Assembly: GCF_014639235.1 (NCBI RefSeq)
Contig: NZ_BMFU01000003.1
Span: 124,001 to 188,000 of the forward strand
DNA length: 64,000 nucleotides
Reading direction: 5' to 3'
Origin: Paenibacillus silvae
GTDB taxonomy: Bacteria; Bacillota; Bacilli; Paenibacillales; Paenibacillaceae
The notes under the pieces were generated by a model that worked only from the letters and a program-made list of their open reading frames with translations, did not search any database and was not told where the DNA came from. This document shows positions 44,495 through 52,375 of the stretch, piece after piece. The stretch's first letter is position 1. The number at the start of each line of letters is the position of its first letter. Made by a program: the position numbers and the translations under genes.

Positions 44495-44657
44495 TTATTT
44501 CAATCTGATGTAACCTATTCCAATCCTGCCCAAAGGATCTGTAGCTTCTACCTCAAATTGAACCGGCTGAGTGCTCACTCCCAAGTGCAGGGCCAACAAG
44601 ACAATATTTGTACTTTATCTCAACCACTTATAATTTACGATGATATACCAGATTCAC
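44495..44657 (-). pseudogene. Short gene remnant of unknown family
   Basis: After the SDR stop, GAGGAGG precedes a GTG that begins a frame closed after nine codons. Two later segments in different frames look protein-like: VEIKYKYCLVGPALG, then VSTQPVQFEVEATDPLGRIG ending GYIRLK and a stop just before the terminator. A single frameshift near 44575 joins them. The region therefore looks like a decayed gene retaining its ribosome site and terminator. The other 44342-44494 bases hold no gene. Confidence 0.4.
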
Positions 44658-44677
44658 TGTTTTTCTCCTCCTCAAAT

Positions 44678-45403
44678 TTAGTTGCTTTTGACCGGATCAC
44701 CGCTTTCCTCCAGCAGCATCAAGATGTCATGCGCCACATCACGCGGGGATTTCAGTTGACCTGACTCGTATGCCTCCTGGAATACACTGGAGAGGACAAA
44801 TTCCTCGGCATCCTTCTCTCTTGCCACAGCCTGCAATTCCGTGTCCACCATGCCCGGATCAAAGGCGATAATATGTACCGGATTGGGCTGCGAGACTTGT
44901 TCCATCGCTACACACTTTGTAAACATGTCGATTCCGGCTTTCGATGTGCAGTAGGCTGCCATGGAAGGCGCGGGATAACTGCCCGATCCAGAGCTTACAT
45001 TGATGATTTTGCGCTGTGCTGTCATATGATTCGTATAATGGATAAAAGATGACGTCAAAATCATCGGCGCAGCCAAGCTGATATTCAGCTGAACGCTAAT
45101 CTCATCCGCAAGACACTGGTCGATCGGTTTCAGCGGCTCAAGCATAGCTGCATTGTTTATTAATCCGATGCATTCCACATCGGGAAGCGGAATCTGCTCC
45201 AATATGCCCGAGATCAGATCATCGATGCTGTGGATGTCTTCAACATCAAACTGCACATGAGTATACCGCTCGTACGTATCCCCCAAGTCGGATGTGCCGC
45301 GTGCTATACCATAGACCACATCACCTTTTTCCAAACAAAGCTCTGCAAGCTGTCTGCCAATGCCTCTCGATGTACCTGTGATGATCAAGTATCTGCTTCC
45401 CAT
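44678..45403 (-). CDS. SDR family oxidoreductase (YueD-like)
   Basis: A 241-residue short-chain dehydrogenase with TGTSRGIGRQL, LINNAAM, NVSSGSGSYPAPSMAAYCTS and YCTSK catalytic YxxxK. It resembles sepiapterin reductase and the Bacillus YueD benzil reductase. Natural substrate unknown. It lies 15 bases downstream of the methyltransferase gene in an operon. Confidence 0.84.
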   Translation of the reverse strand: MGSRYLIITGTSRGIGRQLAELCLEKGDVVYGIARGTSDLGDTYERYTHVQFDVEDIHSIDDLISGILEQIPLPDVECIGLINNAAMLEPLKPIDQCLADEISVQLNISLAAPMILTSSFIHYTNHMTAQRKIINVSSGSGSYPAPSMAAYCTSKAGIDMFTKCVAMEQVSQPNPVHIIAFDPGMVDTELQAVAREKDAEEFVLSSVFQEAYESGQLKSPRDVAHDILMLLEESGDPVKSN

Positions 45404-45418
45404 CAGCTCTCCACCTTT

Positions 45419-46135
45419 CTACTGCTTCTTTCTCCACAACGTCGCCCACAGAATAGGCAGGCCAAAATAAGCCTCTTCCTGACCCATCGCCTTCATGGGG
45501 CGCAGCTCTACACACTCGAACGTATCCTCCAGTAAATAACGAAGCTTCTCCTCTGTAAAAGCAAGCCCGCCCCGCATCGATTTCTCGCGATATACATCCC
45601 AATCATCCATCACATGCTCCGGCCCACCCTGGCCACCGAAGCCCGGTGCAAAACAGGTCATGCCGAAATATGCTCCCGGCTTCAGCGCATGCTGAATCAT
45701 CTCGATGTAAGGAATACGCTGATGCGGCAGCAGATGATGAAGACAACCCGAGTCGTAGACAAGATCGTATTCCTCCTGTGGTGCCAGTTCAAACACTGAA
45801 CGACATTCAAAATGTACATCCAGCTGCTCTTCAGCCGCGCGTTCCTTTGCCCAGGCAATCGCAGTCTCAGACAGATCATACGCATCGACCTGATAACCCT
45901 GGCGAGTCAGATACAACGCATTCCGACCTGGCCCGCAGCCCAGTTCGAGTGCCCTGCCCCCGCTCAGCAGGCCTGCATCTACACTCGCAACTAAATTTTC
46001 ATCCGGTTTGTTTGGAAAAAAAGGAATCGGTCTGTCCCGATTTTCATAGAACGGCTCCCAAAATTGCTTTGCCGATCTGAAATCTGCATCGAGCATGTCA
46101 TAGAGATCCTGCACACGTTTAATCGTTTTTTCCAA
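45419..46135 (-). CDS. Class I SAM-dependent methyltransferase
   Basis: A methyltransferase of about 238 residues with SAM motif ALELGCGPGRNALYL, acidic loop VDAYDLS and YDLVYDSGCLHHLLPHQRIP. It is of the small-molecule methyltransferase type related to tellurite/thiopurine methyltransferases. The frame opens at a TTG at 46141, but the TTG at 46135 sits 7 bases after GAGAGGGG and is preferred. A TATAAT box lies at 46226-46221 upstream. Confidence 0.82.
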   Translation of the reverse strand: MEKTIKRVQDLYDMLDADFRSAKQFWEPFYENRDRPIPFFPNKPDENLVASVDAGLLSGGRALELGCGPGRNALYLTRQGYQVDAYDLSETAIAWAKERAAEEQLDVHFECRSVFELAPQEEYDLVYDSGCLHHLLPHQRIPYIEMIQHALKPGAYFGMTCFAPGFGGQGGPEHVMDDWDVYREKSMRGGLAFTEEKLRYLLEDTFECVELRPMKAMGQEEAYFGLPILWATLWRKKQ

Positions 46136-46296
46136 ATCCAAACCCCTCTCGTTTCATCACTTAACATCCCTGTTTTTCACCACAATTTATCAATACATTC
46201 AGCATAACAATCTACACTCTATTATAACATTTTTAACCATTCATTCTCTATTTCCCTTGCATATTTACTGAAATATTCCCATTGTTTTACCCCATA

Positions 46297-46330
46297 GAAA
46301 AAGCGGCCGACAGTACATGTCGCCCGCTTG
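46297..46330 (-). terminator. Terminator of the VOC gene
   Basis: On the minus strand AAGCGG.CGAC pairs with GTCG.CCGCTT, followed by TTTC. It lies 38 bases past the VOC gene. Confidence 0.65.
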
Positions 46331-46367
46331 AAATCAAAATGATAAACTAGCCCTTATACAGCTATTT

Positions 46368-46751
46368 TTAACCCTTCCGCTCCATCACAGCAAAATAATT
46401 TTTCTCATTATCAGCAAAATTGAACACACGTCCTGTTGGCATCTCAACGATCTCTCCAACCGTTACATGTTTGGCAGACAAATCCGCATATAACCGATCC
46501 AGATCATCTGTGAAAAACATCAATGAAGGTGTGCCGAGATTGATGCCCTCCGACATCCGTGCCACGACCTCTTTGTCATGCAATATAATGCTTGTCTGTG
46601 AATCTTTTGTCGGTGCGATCTCGATCCAGCGCATTCCTCCATCAAGGGTAACCTCGTCCACAATATGGAATCCGGCAACCTCCGTCCAGAATGCCAATGC
46701 TTCATCCTGGTTATTTACGTACAGCATAATCTGGCCTACTTTGCTAAACAT
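46368..46751 (-). CDS. VOC/glyoxalase family protein
   Basis: A 127-residue vicinal-oxygen-chelate fold protein: KVGQIMLYVNNQDEALAFWT at the start, RWIEIAP, GTPSLMFFTDDLDRLYADL, and FNFADNEKNYFAVME at the end. The putative metal-site glutamate is E124-like at the end. It may act in metabolite detoxification or antibiotic binding; not assignable. The ATG follows GAGGAG. Confidence 0.82.
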   Translation of the reverse strand: MFSKVGQIMLYVNNQDEALAFWTEVAGFHIVDEVTLDGGMRWIEIAPTKDSQTSIILHDKEVVARMSEGINLGTPSLMFFTDDLDRLYADLSAKHVTVGEIVEMPTGRVFNFADNEKNYFAVMERKG

Positions 46752-46830
46752 GCCTGCACCACTCCTCTAATCAAGTCATCTTCATAGACATCTGCTTTAG
46801 GTTGCTCAGATTCCAGTTGAGTATAACATG

Positions 46831-47340
46831 TTAAACTAGCTTTTTGGTTAAATACAGAACAACATCGTCGTCGATAACGGTCTCTTCACCCGGTTGAAGG
46901 TAATGATCATGCCTGTAAAGTCCCCGGCCATCTGGAATATATCCACGATGGGCATATAATACCTGGGCTTTGCCATAATCGGCATAGACTCCCACACCAA
47001 GACCAGCCACATCCGAACGTTCCTTCACCACCTGCTCGGCCCGGTCCATCAGAGCGGAACCAATGCCCCTACGCTGATGTTTCATCAACACATTGAAGTC
47101 ACTGATCTCCGGAATGCCCTGCTCCAGAAACGAAGGGTAATCCGATGTCCAGATCACATTGACGTAACCGGCAAATTGACCGTCCAGTTCAGCAATCAGC
47201 GTCACACGCTCCCCGTTCTGTTGTTCTTCCCAATACCGCTCATATAATTTCGAAGGTTTATACCATCCCTGCTCCTGAAATGCCTGTGCAATAACTGGAG
47301 GGTCCTGTCTATCCAGAAGACGAATATGTACACTGTTCAC
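46831..47340 (-). CDS. GNAT-family N-acetyltransferase
   Basis: A 169-residue GNAT with MKHQRRGIGSALMDRAEQVV and LYAHRGYIPDGRGLYR. It starts at GTG after AGGAGGAG. Substrate unknown. Confidence 0.85.
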   Translation of the reverse strand: MNSVHIRLLDRQDPPVIAQAFQEQGWYKPSKLYERYWEEQQNGERVTLIAELDGQFAGYVNVIWTSDYPSFLEQGIPEISDFNVLMKHQRRGIGSALMDRAEQVVKERSDVAGLGVGVYADYGKAQVLYAHRGYIPDGRGLYRHDHYLQPGEETVIDDDVVLYLTKKLV

Positions 47341-47419
47341 GCTGTTCTCCTCCTGGTCGTGTTCTTTTGTTCCTTATATTCATAAACATATTCGTACAGT
47401 AACCAAGGTTCGCGCGTAT

Positions 47420-47944
47420 CTATATTCCTGTTCGACTTCGTAGCGAAGTGATGTGTGCCACATGATGTTTGCCATGCCACGCATACAATCCCACGCAATA
47501 GTCGAGTCGCATCGTTTCCTTCGATGCAGGATGATAGAACTGTTTGGCATAATCCTCATCAGACAAGGTATTCAGCAATGCCGTCCATCGTTGATGCAAG
47601 GCCGCCAGCAGCTGTAAGGAAACCTCGATATCCAGTTCTCTGGAGTCACTTAGCTCTGCCCAGCGTGTTTCATCGTAAGGCCGAATCGCAGGGGTGTCCT
47701 CGGTCAGAGCAAGCTTGAAACGAATCACACTGTTCATATGACTGTCTGCCATGTGGTGAATGACCTGTTTCAGCATCCAGCCGCCTTCCCGGTATGGCAT
47801 ACATAACTGCTCTTCACTAAGGCCTTTCACCGCTTCTCTTGCTTGTTGCGGCAGTTCGGCTATATCCAGAATCCACTGCTTCCTTTGAGCCTGTGTAACT
47901 TCACCTGTATGTGCAAACTTCCCAATTGGATACCTGAAGTCCAT
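47420..47944 (-). CDS. YfiT-type bacillithiol-associated metal hydrolase/transferase (DinB fold)
   Basis: A 174-residue DinB-fold protein starting MDFRYPIGKF, the N-terminus seen in YfiT. Metal-site histidines are visible as H64/H69 in QVIHHMADSH and H160/H164 in AWHGKHHVAH. YfiT belongs to the bacillithiol-S-transferase-like group used in thiol-dependent detoxification in Firmicutes. This role is from family knowledge. The ATG follows GGGGGAC. Confidence 0.84.
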   Translation of the reverse strand: MDFRYPIGKFAHTGEVTQAQRKQWILDIAELPQQAREAVKGLSEEQLCMPYREGGWMLKQVIHHMADSHMNSVIRFKLALTEDTPAIRPYDETRWAELSDSRELDIEVSLQLLAALHQRWTALLNTLSDEDYAKQFYHPASKETMRLDYCVGLYAWHGKHHVAHITSLRSRTGI

Positions 47945-48008
47945 TTCATGTCCCCCTTCGATAATCTAATCTTCATCTTAACACGGTCTGCACGGTCTGC
48001 GCTGTACG

Positions 48009-48551
48009 CTAAGAAGTATATTCCATCAGCCAGCAGTCTCTCTTCTGTCCTTCATGCCACTCATGCTGCGGCAGGTGTTTAACCCGTCTGAAGCCACACT
48101 TCTCATAACAGGACAATGCCCGTTCATTCCAGGCTTGCGGGTCCATCACGACTTTCCGAGCCCCTTTCTCGCGGACCAGATACGATGTCATAGACTGTAC
48201 CAATCGTGTACCGAGCCCTTTATTCCAGCAATCCGGTTCACCGATAAACTGATCTGTCCCATAGATCAACCCATCCTTCTCACCATAACCGTATGCCGCA
48301 CGTTCCTCTGGCTCTATTTCATAGAACTGAATATATCCGATCGGCCGACCGCTATGTTCCACGATACAACGGCTAGCTCCATCCTCCTGGTTGTAAAAAT
48401 GTGTTCTTACCAGCTCCAGATCATGCGGTTGATCCCGGCCCTCGTAATATTGCAGCACCTCCGGGTCGGACAACCATTTTACAAGCGTTTGCTCATCCCT
48501 TGTCTCCAGCAACCGAACCGTGATTTCACCCGCTTGATATACGCAGTTCAT
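48009..48551 (-). CDS. AAC(6')-like aminoglycoside acetyltransferase homologue
   Basis: A 180-residue GNAT with a pattern close to AAC(6') enzymes: VKWLSDPEVLQYYEGRD, then IYGTDQFIGEPDCWNKGLGT, VVMDPQAWNERALSCYEKC and a C-terminal HEGQKRDCWLMEY. The same order of motifs occurs in the acetyltransferase half of AAC(6')-Ie/APH(2'')-Ia as I recall it. Whether it confers resistance is unknown. It overlaps the upstream gene by 4 bases, with GGAGGAGG before the ATG. Confidence 0.8.
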   Translation of the reverse strand: MNCVYQAGEITVRLLETRDEQTLVKWLSDPEVLQYYEGRDQPHDLELVRTHFYNQEDGASRCIVEHSGRPIGYIQFYEIEPEERAAYGYGEKDGLIYGTDQFIGEPDCWNKGLGTRLVQSMTSYLVREKGARKVVMDPQAWNERALSCYEKCGFRRVKHLPQHEWHEGQKRDCWLMEYTS

Positions 48552-49114
48552 TCCGCCTCCTCCTTCACGATATCCAGCTTCTGACCCGCTGCCCAGCTCA
48601 GGTTTTTACCCAACCACCGTTCATTATGAACATAATATACCATCGGATTCTGAAGCAGCTGAACGGTTTCATCCAGTGATTTAAGCGTAAAACGCAACTT
48701 ATATGTTCCCGCCTCATCAGGTACAGAAAAGCCTGTCAGATCTTGTGAAAACACCTGCTTTGTGATCTGATTATCGTTGTGATCCTCTGTTTTCACCGTC
48801 TGCTCCAAGATAACCTGATCATGATAGGAAGTTCCTATGGACGAAGGCCTGAACAACCCTTTCTCTTGTTCTTCAGTGAACGAAAGCCCTCCCCAACCGG
48901 GAACCAAAGGGAAGATAAAATGTGGTTCATGATCCTCCTTGGTCCGTGTAACCGCCATCTCGACTTCAACGGTTTCCGAATCCAGCTGCCTTATCGTGCC
49001 GGTCATTGTAACGTCCTGTGCAGTCAGACTCGGTGCAGCATAACGGTAAATCCATACACTCACGAGGACTAACAACACTACTCCGATTACTCCGAATATC
49101 ATCGTTTTCCGCAT
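48548..49114 (-). CDS. Membrane-anchored hypothetical protein, 188 aa
   Basis: One N-terminal membrane helix (about 5-24, MIFGVIGVVLLVLVSVWIY) and an extracytoplasmic beta-rich domain with a GLFRPSSIGTSYHDQVILE segment. No family is recognised. The ATG at 49114 follows GGAGGATGGC and is preferred over a start four codons earlier. It is coupled to the AAC(6')-like gene. Confidence 0.7.
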   Translation of the reverse strand: MRKTMIFGVIGVVLLVLVSVWIYRYAAPSLTAQDVTMTGTIRQLDSETVEVEMAVTRTKEDHEPHFIFPLVPGWGGLSFTEEQEKGLFRPSSIGTSYHDQVILEQTVKTEDHNDNQITKQVFSQDLTGFSVPDEAGTYKLRFTLKSLDETVQLLQNPMVYYVHNERWLGKNLSWAAGQKLDIVKEEAE

Positions 49115-49298
49115 GCCATCCTCCATCCTTTTGTTTCCGTTTTACGTATTTTAACAATTCTGTTCTATCCAGTATTCGACAGAAAAATGCCGTTTCCCCT
49201 GTTTTATCAAAAATTGAAACGCATCTATTCTGGCAGCCGTATTAAGCTCGAAGTCTATCTTTCCCCCTTAAAAACCATGGAATCTGGAGGTTGCTATC

Positions 49299-50072
49299 AT
49301 GTCATTTTTCAAAAAAATGTTGGCTAGTGTTGGTGTAGGTGCAGCAAAGGTAAATACAGAATTACATACAACAGAGGTCATGCCGGGAGGTATTCTGTCC
49401 GGGGTTGTGTACATTGAAGGTGGGGACGTGGAGCAGCAGGTGGATCGAATCTATCTTTCTATCAAAACGCACTACATTAGGGAAAGCAATGATCGCAAGA
49501 TACAGGAGACGGCTGTCGTTGCAAAATATCTGCTTACAGATGGATTCACGCTGCAGCCTGGTGACAAGCTCGAGAAGAGCTTTCAATTCGATCTGCCACA
49601 CAATTTGCCAATTACCCTCCACCGTGCGGACGTATGGGTGGAAACGGGACTGGATATCTCCAGCGCCGTAGACCCTTCAGATCGGGACCGATTACATGTG
49701 GTACCATCCCGTGAGATGCAGATCGTTCTGGATGCCATTGATCTGCTCGGATTCAAGCTGCGTGAAGTGACCAACGACTATGCGCCCAAGCTTGGCGGCA
49801 ATCTGCCGTTTGTGCAGGAGTTCGAATATGTGCCTACCAGCAGGTTCCGTGGGTATCTGGACGAGCTGGAAGTGCTTTTTTATCCCATGGGCGATTCACT
49901 GGAGCTGTTATTACAGATCGACCGCCGTGCACGTGGACTTAGCGGCATGTTATCGGAGGCTATGGGCACTGATGAAACGTATGTGCGGTTGCATCTGTAT
50001 GAACGTCATCTGGAGCGAGGGGCACATTCCGTCGCACAAGGTCTGGAAGAAGTCATTTCCAAACATCTGTAA
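49299..50072 (+). CDS. spo0M: Sporulation-control protein Spo0M
   Basis: A 257-residue arrestin-like protein of the Spo0M family: MSFFKKMLASVGVGAAKVNT at the start, PGGILSGVVYIEGG, VETGLDISSAVDPSDRDRL and the C-terminal Spo0M domain. Spo0M is a negative regulator of early sporulation and is linked to the cytoskeleton in Bacillus. The ATG follows GGAGG. It is monocistronic and divergent from the membrane-protein/AAC pair. Confidence 0.92.
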   Translation: MSFFKKMLASVGVGAAKVNTELHTTEVMPGGILSGVVYIEGGDVEQQVDRIYLSIKTHYIRESNDRKIQETAVVAKYLLTDGFTLQPGDKLEKSFQFDLPHNLPITLHRADVWVETGLDISSAVDPSDRDRLHVVPSREMQIVLDAIDLLGFKLREVTNDYAPKLGGNLPFVQEFEYVPTSRFRGYLDELEVLFYPMGDSLELLLQIDRRARGLSGMLSEAMGTDETYVRLHLYERHLERGAHSVAQGLEEVISKHL

Positions 50073-50102
50073 TACTTCCTGGTTGTAAAATAACTCCTGA
50101 TC

Positions 50103-50147
50103 AAAGCAGTTCCCTCTCGCAGCCTGTTCAGGAAAGAACTGCTTTGC
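50103..50147 (+). terminator. Hairpin after spo0M
   Basis: AAAGCAGTTC pairs with GAACTGCTTT around a 20-base loop. The T run is short. Confidence 0.5.
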
Positions 50148-50186
50148 TCAGTAACTTGTTATCGGGATAAATACAAACAAGCCGAA

Positions 50187-50468
50187 TCAGGATGCGTGTT
50201 TCCTTTTATTCAATTGCCAACTGCGAGCTGCGTAATAGATTACAGCAAACAGCAAGGCACTGACTGCCCCCAAAGTAATCATGAGTACATCGGGAGTTGT
50301 GACACTGCCGAACTCTACTCGCGATATCACACCCGATGGGTGCAATTGTGTTATCTTAGGCGCGTGCTTGAATGTGGCCAGCATGCCTTGAACTACGTTC
50401 CAACCAACCAGGACAAGTACCCATACGAAAGTAACTACAGTCGTTTCGATCCCCAAACGTTTGTTCAT
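50187..50468 (-). CDS. Small two-helix membrane protein, 93 aa
   Basis: Two membrane segments (about 8-30 and 61-80) with an extracytoplasmic loop between. It ends in a basic tail (RSWQLNKRKHAS). The predicted ATG lacks a close ribosome site; AAGGAG lies 15 bases upstream and is better placed for a five-codon frame ending at the ATG, which could couple translation. No family is recognised. Confidence 0.62.
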   Translation of the reverse strand: MNKRLGIETTVVTFVWVLVLVGWNVVQGMLATFKHAPKITQLHPSGVISRVEFGSVTTPDVLMITLGAVSALLFAVIYYAARSWQLNKRKHAS

Positions 50469-50493
50469 GCGCTTTTCATTCAGCTCCTTTTTT

Positions 50494-51060
50494 TCATGTT
50501 AGAAACTGTTCCAGCTGCTGTCTCAACCGATCCTTATGTTCATCAACATACTGGTACAGCAGATCAAAGCTTTCTTCATTATCCGTTTGAAAACTTAGTG
50601 AATCCGCTTCCTGCTGCACTTGCTGCAGCACCTCATGGATATGTGCTCCATGCGTCTGCAAGCTTGTTGTAATATCGTGCTCTGAAAGACTCTCCACATT
50701 GGCTCTTAATTGGTCTACGGTGACATGATGTTCCGACAGGAGCTGCTGTACCTTTTGCAAAATCGCCGCGTCTGTCTCATCACCTATTCGCACCAACGCT
50801 TCAATCGTCTGACCCAAATACTGCCCACTCGCATTCTCCAGGTAACCTGTTAAGCCATTCATCGAAAGCTCGGTGTCCAGATCAATGATCAGCAGGATAT
50901 CCCTCGCCACTTCCGGCAGCTCAGAGAGTCGTTCGCGAATCCCTGAAAATTCAGCCCGATACATATCCATCGCTATGCCACCTACGATTTCTTCACCTGA
51001 CATCTCTTCAAGTTGTGCAAGCGGCAGCAGCTCCGCCAGTTCTTTCTGTAGCTTGTTCAT
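50494..51060 (-). CDS. DMP19/DUF4375-like protein
   Basis: A 188-residue acidic protein. The stretch LDTELSMNGLTGYLENASGQ followed by LGQTIEALVRIGDETDAAI matches the DUF4375 pattern (NGGF..Y..NS-G...EAL..IGA). The Neisseria founder DMP19 is a DNA-mimic protein. The abundance of Glu/Asp and lack of membrane segments fit, but a DNA-mimic role is not shown. ATG with GGAGG upstream. Confidence 0.62.
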   Translation of the reverse strand: MNKLQKELAELLPLAQLEEMSGEEIVGGIAMDMYRAEFSGIRERLSELPEVARDILLIIDLDTELSMNGLTGYLENASGQYLGQTIEALVRIGDETDAAILQKVQQLLSEHHVTVDQLRANVESLSEHDITTSLQTHGAHIHEVLQQVQQEADSLSFQTDNEESFDLLYQYVDEHKDRLRQQLEQFLT

Positions 51061-51089
51061 TACATATGCCCTCCTGTATAGGTCTATCT

Positions 51090-51278
51090 CTCTGTTGAAC
51101 TAAAGATTTTACACAGTCCACTCCGATGACAGAATAACCTTCCAATCGCTGTTATCCCCAGATTTTTTTGATTCCCTTTTCCAAAGGAGAAAATCCGGTG
51201 ATAAAGGCGACCGCTCCGCTTTTTCAGGTTTTTTCTGTCTTCTCCGTTCATGTGTAAAAGAATAATTCAACTTATATA
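51090..51278. mobile_element. Second miniature inverted-repeat element, about 190 bp
   Basis: The left end TTGAACTAAAGATTTTACAC (51095-51114) and the inverted right end (TGTGTAAAAGAATAATTCAA, 51251-51270, then CTTATATA) are imperfect inverted repeats of about 40 bases that also share ACAGAA-AACC internally. The outer sequence is the same as in the 15.0-kb element, including TCTATCT just outside the left end and the TACACA..TCCACTCC stretch. It has no AACGATC units or gene. The rest of the gap 51061-51387 holds nothing recognised. Confidence 0.52.
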
Positions 51279-51387
51279 GCTTGATCCAAGCCTACACTTC
51301 CTTCCATCATCAGAAATAGTGGTACAAGCTGAAGCGCTGCATGCTGATCTGTAAACCTGTCTGCTGGCTCGAAAAGGAAGAGATCAT

Positions 51388-52050
51388 CTACAACAGGCTT
51401 CTCAATTCGTGGAGCTGATGGATCGTATGTATCGGTTCTGCCTCGATCCCCTCACGCCAAGGCTGATTCACCTTGATCCAGATCGTACTCATGCCTGCCT
51501 TCGCTGCCCCCTGTATATCGTTTACCGGATGATCACCAATATAGAGACACTGCTCAGGCTTCAGGCCAAAATGATCCAGAGCCATTTGAAAAATACGTGA
51601 ATCTGGCTTTTTCACACCCGCTTCTTCCGATACAATAATGTGATCGTAGTCCTCACGAATGCCAAGCTGATCTATTTTTCCATGCTGAATATGTGTCTGA
51701 CCATTGGTTATCAAACCGATGGAATACTTGCCTCTCAGATACTGTACGACTTCCCGCGCCTCTTCCATAAGCACTGAATTACGCACATATTCCTTACTAT
51801 AGAACGCCATGAGCTCTTCATGCGGCGGCTTTTCCTCCCAAGGCAGCTCCTGCAATAATTCGTTGAACAGCAGCGTTTTATCCTTGTACCCATCCAGATC
51901 AAGCTCGATAATTCGCTGCTGTATATGTCCGGTAGACTCCAGATGGCCAAAGTACGTATCAATCATACTTCGAGTGAAGCCTTCAAATGTTAGAGTCCGG
52001 TTTAATATGGTGTTGTCCAAGTCAAAGATGACGGCTTTAATATGCTCCAT
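51388..52050 (-). CDS. HAD-superfamily hydrolase
   Basis: A 220-residue phosphatase of the YjjG/PyrP-like type: FDLDNTILNRT (nucleophile D9), LITNGQTHIQHGKIDQLG, VKKPDSRIFQMALDHFG and YIGDHPVNDIQGA. It may be a nucleotide or sugar-phosphate phosphatase. The ATG follows AGGAGG. Confidence 0.87.
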   Translation of the reverse strand: MEHIKAVIFDLDNTILNRTLTFEGFTRSMIDTYFGHLESTGHIQQRIIELDLDGYKDKTLLFNELLQELPWEEKPPHEELMAFYSKEYVRNSVLMEEAREVVQYLRGKYSIGLITNGQTHIQHGKIDQLGIREDYDHIIVSEEAGVKKPDSRIFQMALDHFGLKPEQCLYIGDHPVNDIQGAAKAGMSTIWIKVNQPWREGIEAEPIHTIHQLHELRSLL

Positions 52051-52095
52051 GCTGCTAGTCCTCCTATTGCGTCCTGAATGTTTGAAGCCACATCT

Positions 52096-52266
52096 TCACT
52101 TTTTCTTTTTATGATAATGGTAACCTGTGCATAGACCTTTTTTAATGGATTTCGCAGAACAATTGTGTCCGCCCTTTTTGTCCAGACGACCCGGATGTGC
52201 ATACGCTGAAGAAGAAACGCCCACCAGCAGAATGAGAGATAACATCATGATTACACCTTTTTTCAT
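52096..52266 (-). CDS. Secreted YHYH-domain small protein
   Basis: A 56-residue secreted protein: signal peptide MKKGVIMMLSLILLVGVSSS then AYA, followed by a short mature part HPGRLDKKGGHNC...GLCTGYHYHKKKK, which is the YHYH motif with two cysteines and a GGH. YHYH proteins are widespread and uncharacterised; the motif suggests metal binding. The frame opens six codons upstream, but the ATG at 52266 is preferred. Confidence 0.78.
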   Translation of the reverse strand: MKKGVIMMLSLILLVGVSSSAYAHPGRLDKKGGHNCSAKSIKKGLCTGYHYHKKKK

Positions 52267-52288
52267 CAACCCTACACCCTTCATTTAC

Positions 52289-52311
52289 GCCCTATGCTTT
52301 AGGGCTTTTTT
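52289..52311 (+). terminator. Plus-strand terminator-like hairpin without a plus-strand gene
   Basis: GCCCTA and TAGGGC pair around a 5-base loop, followed by six T on the plus strand. All flanking genes are on the minus strand. On the minus strand the same hairpin lies in the 5' leader of the YHYH gene. Confidence 0.4.
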
Positions 52312-52375
52312 CATCACATCTCATTTTACATAAAAATCCACAATATGGATATCCTTTGTTTTCAAGTTCTCTCTA

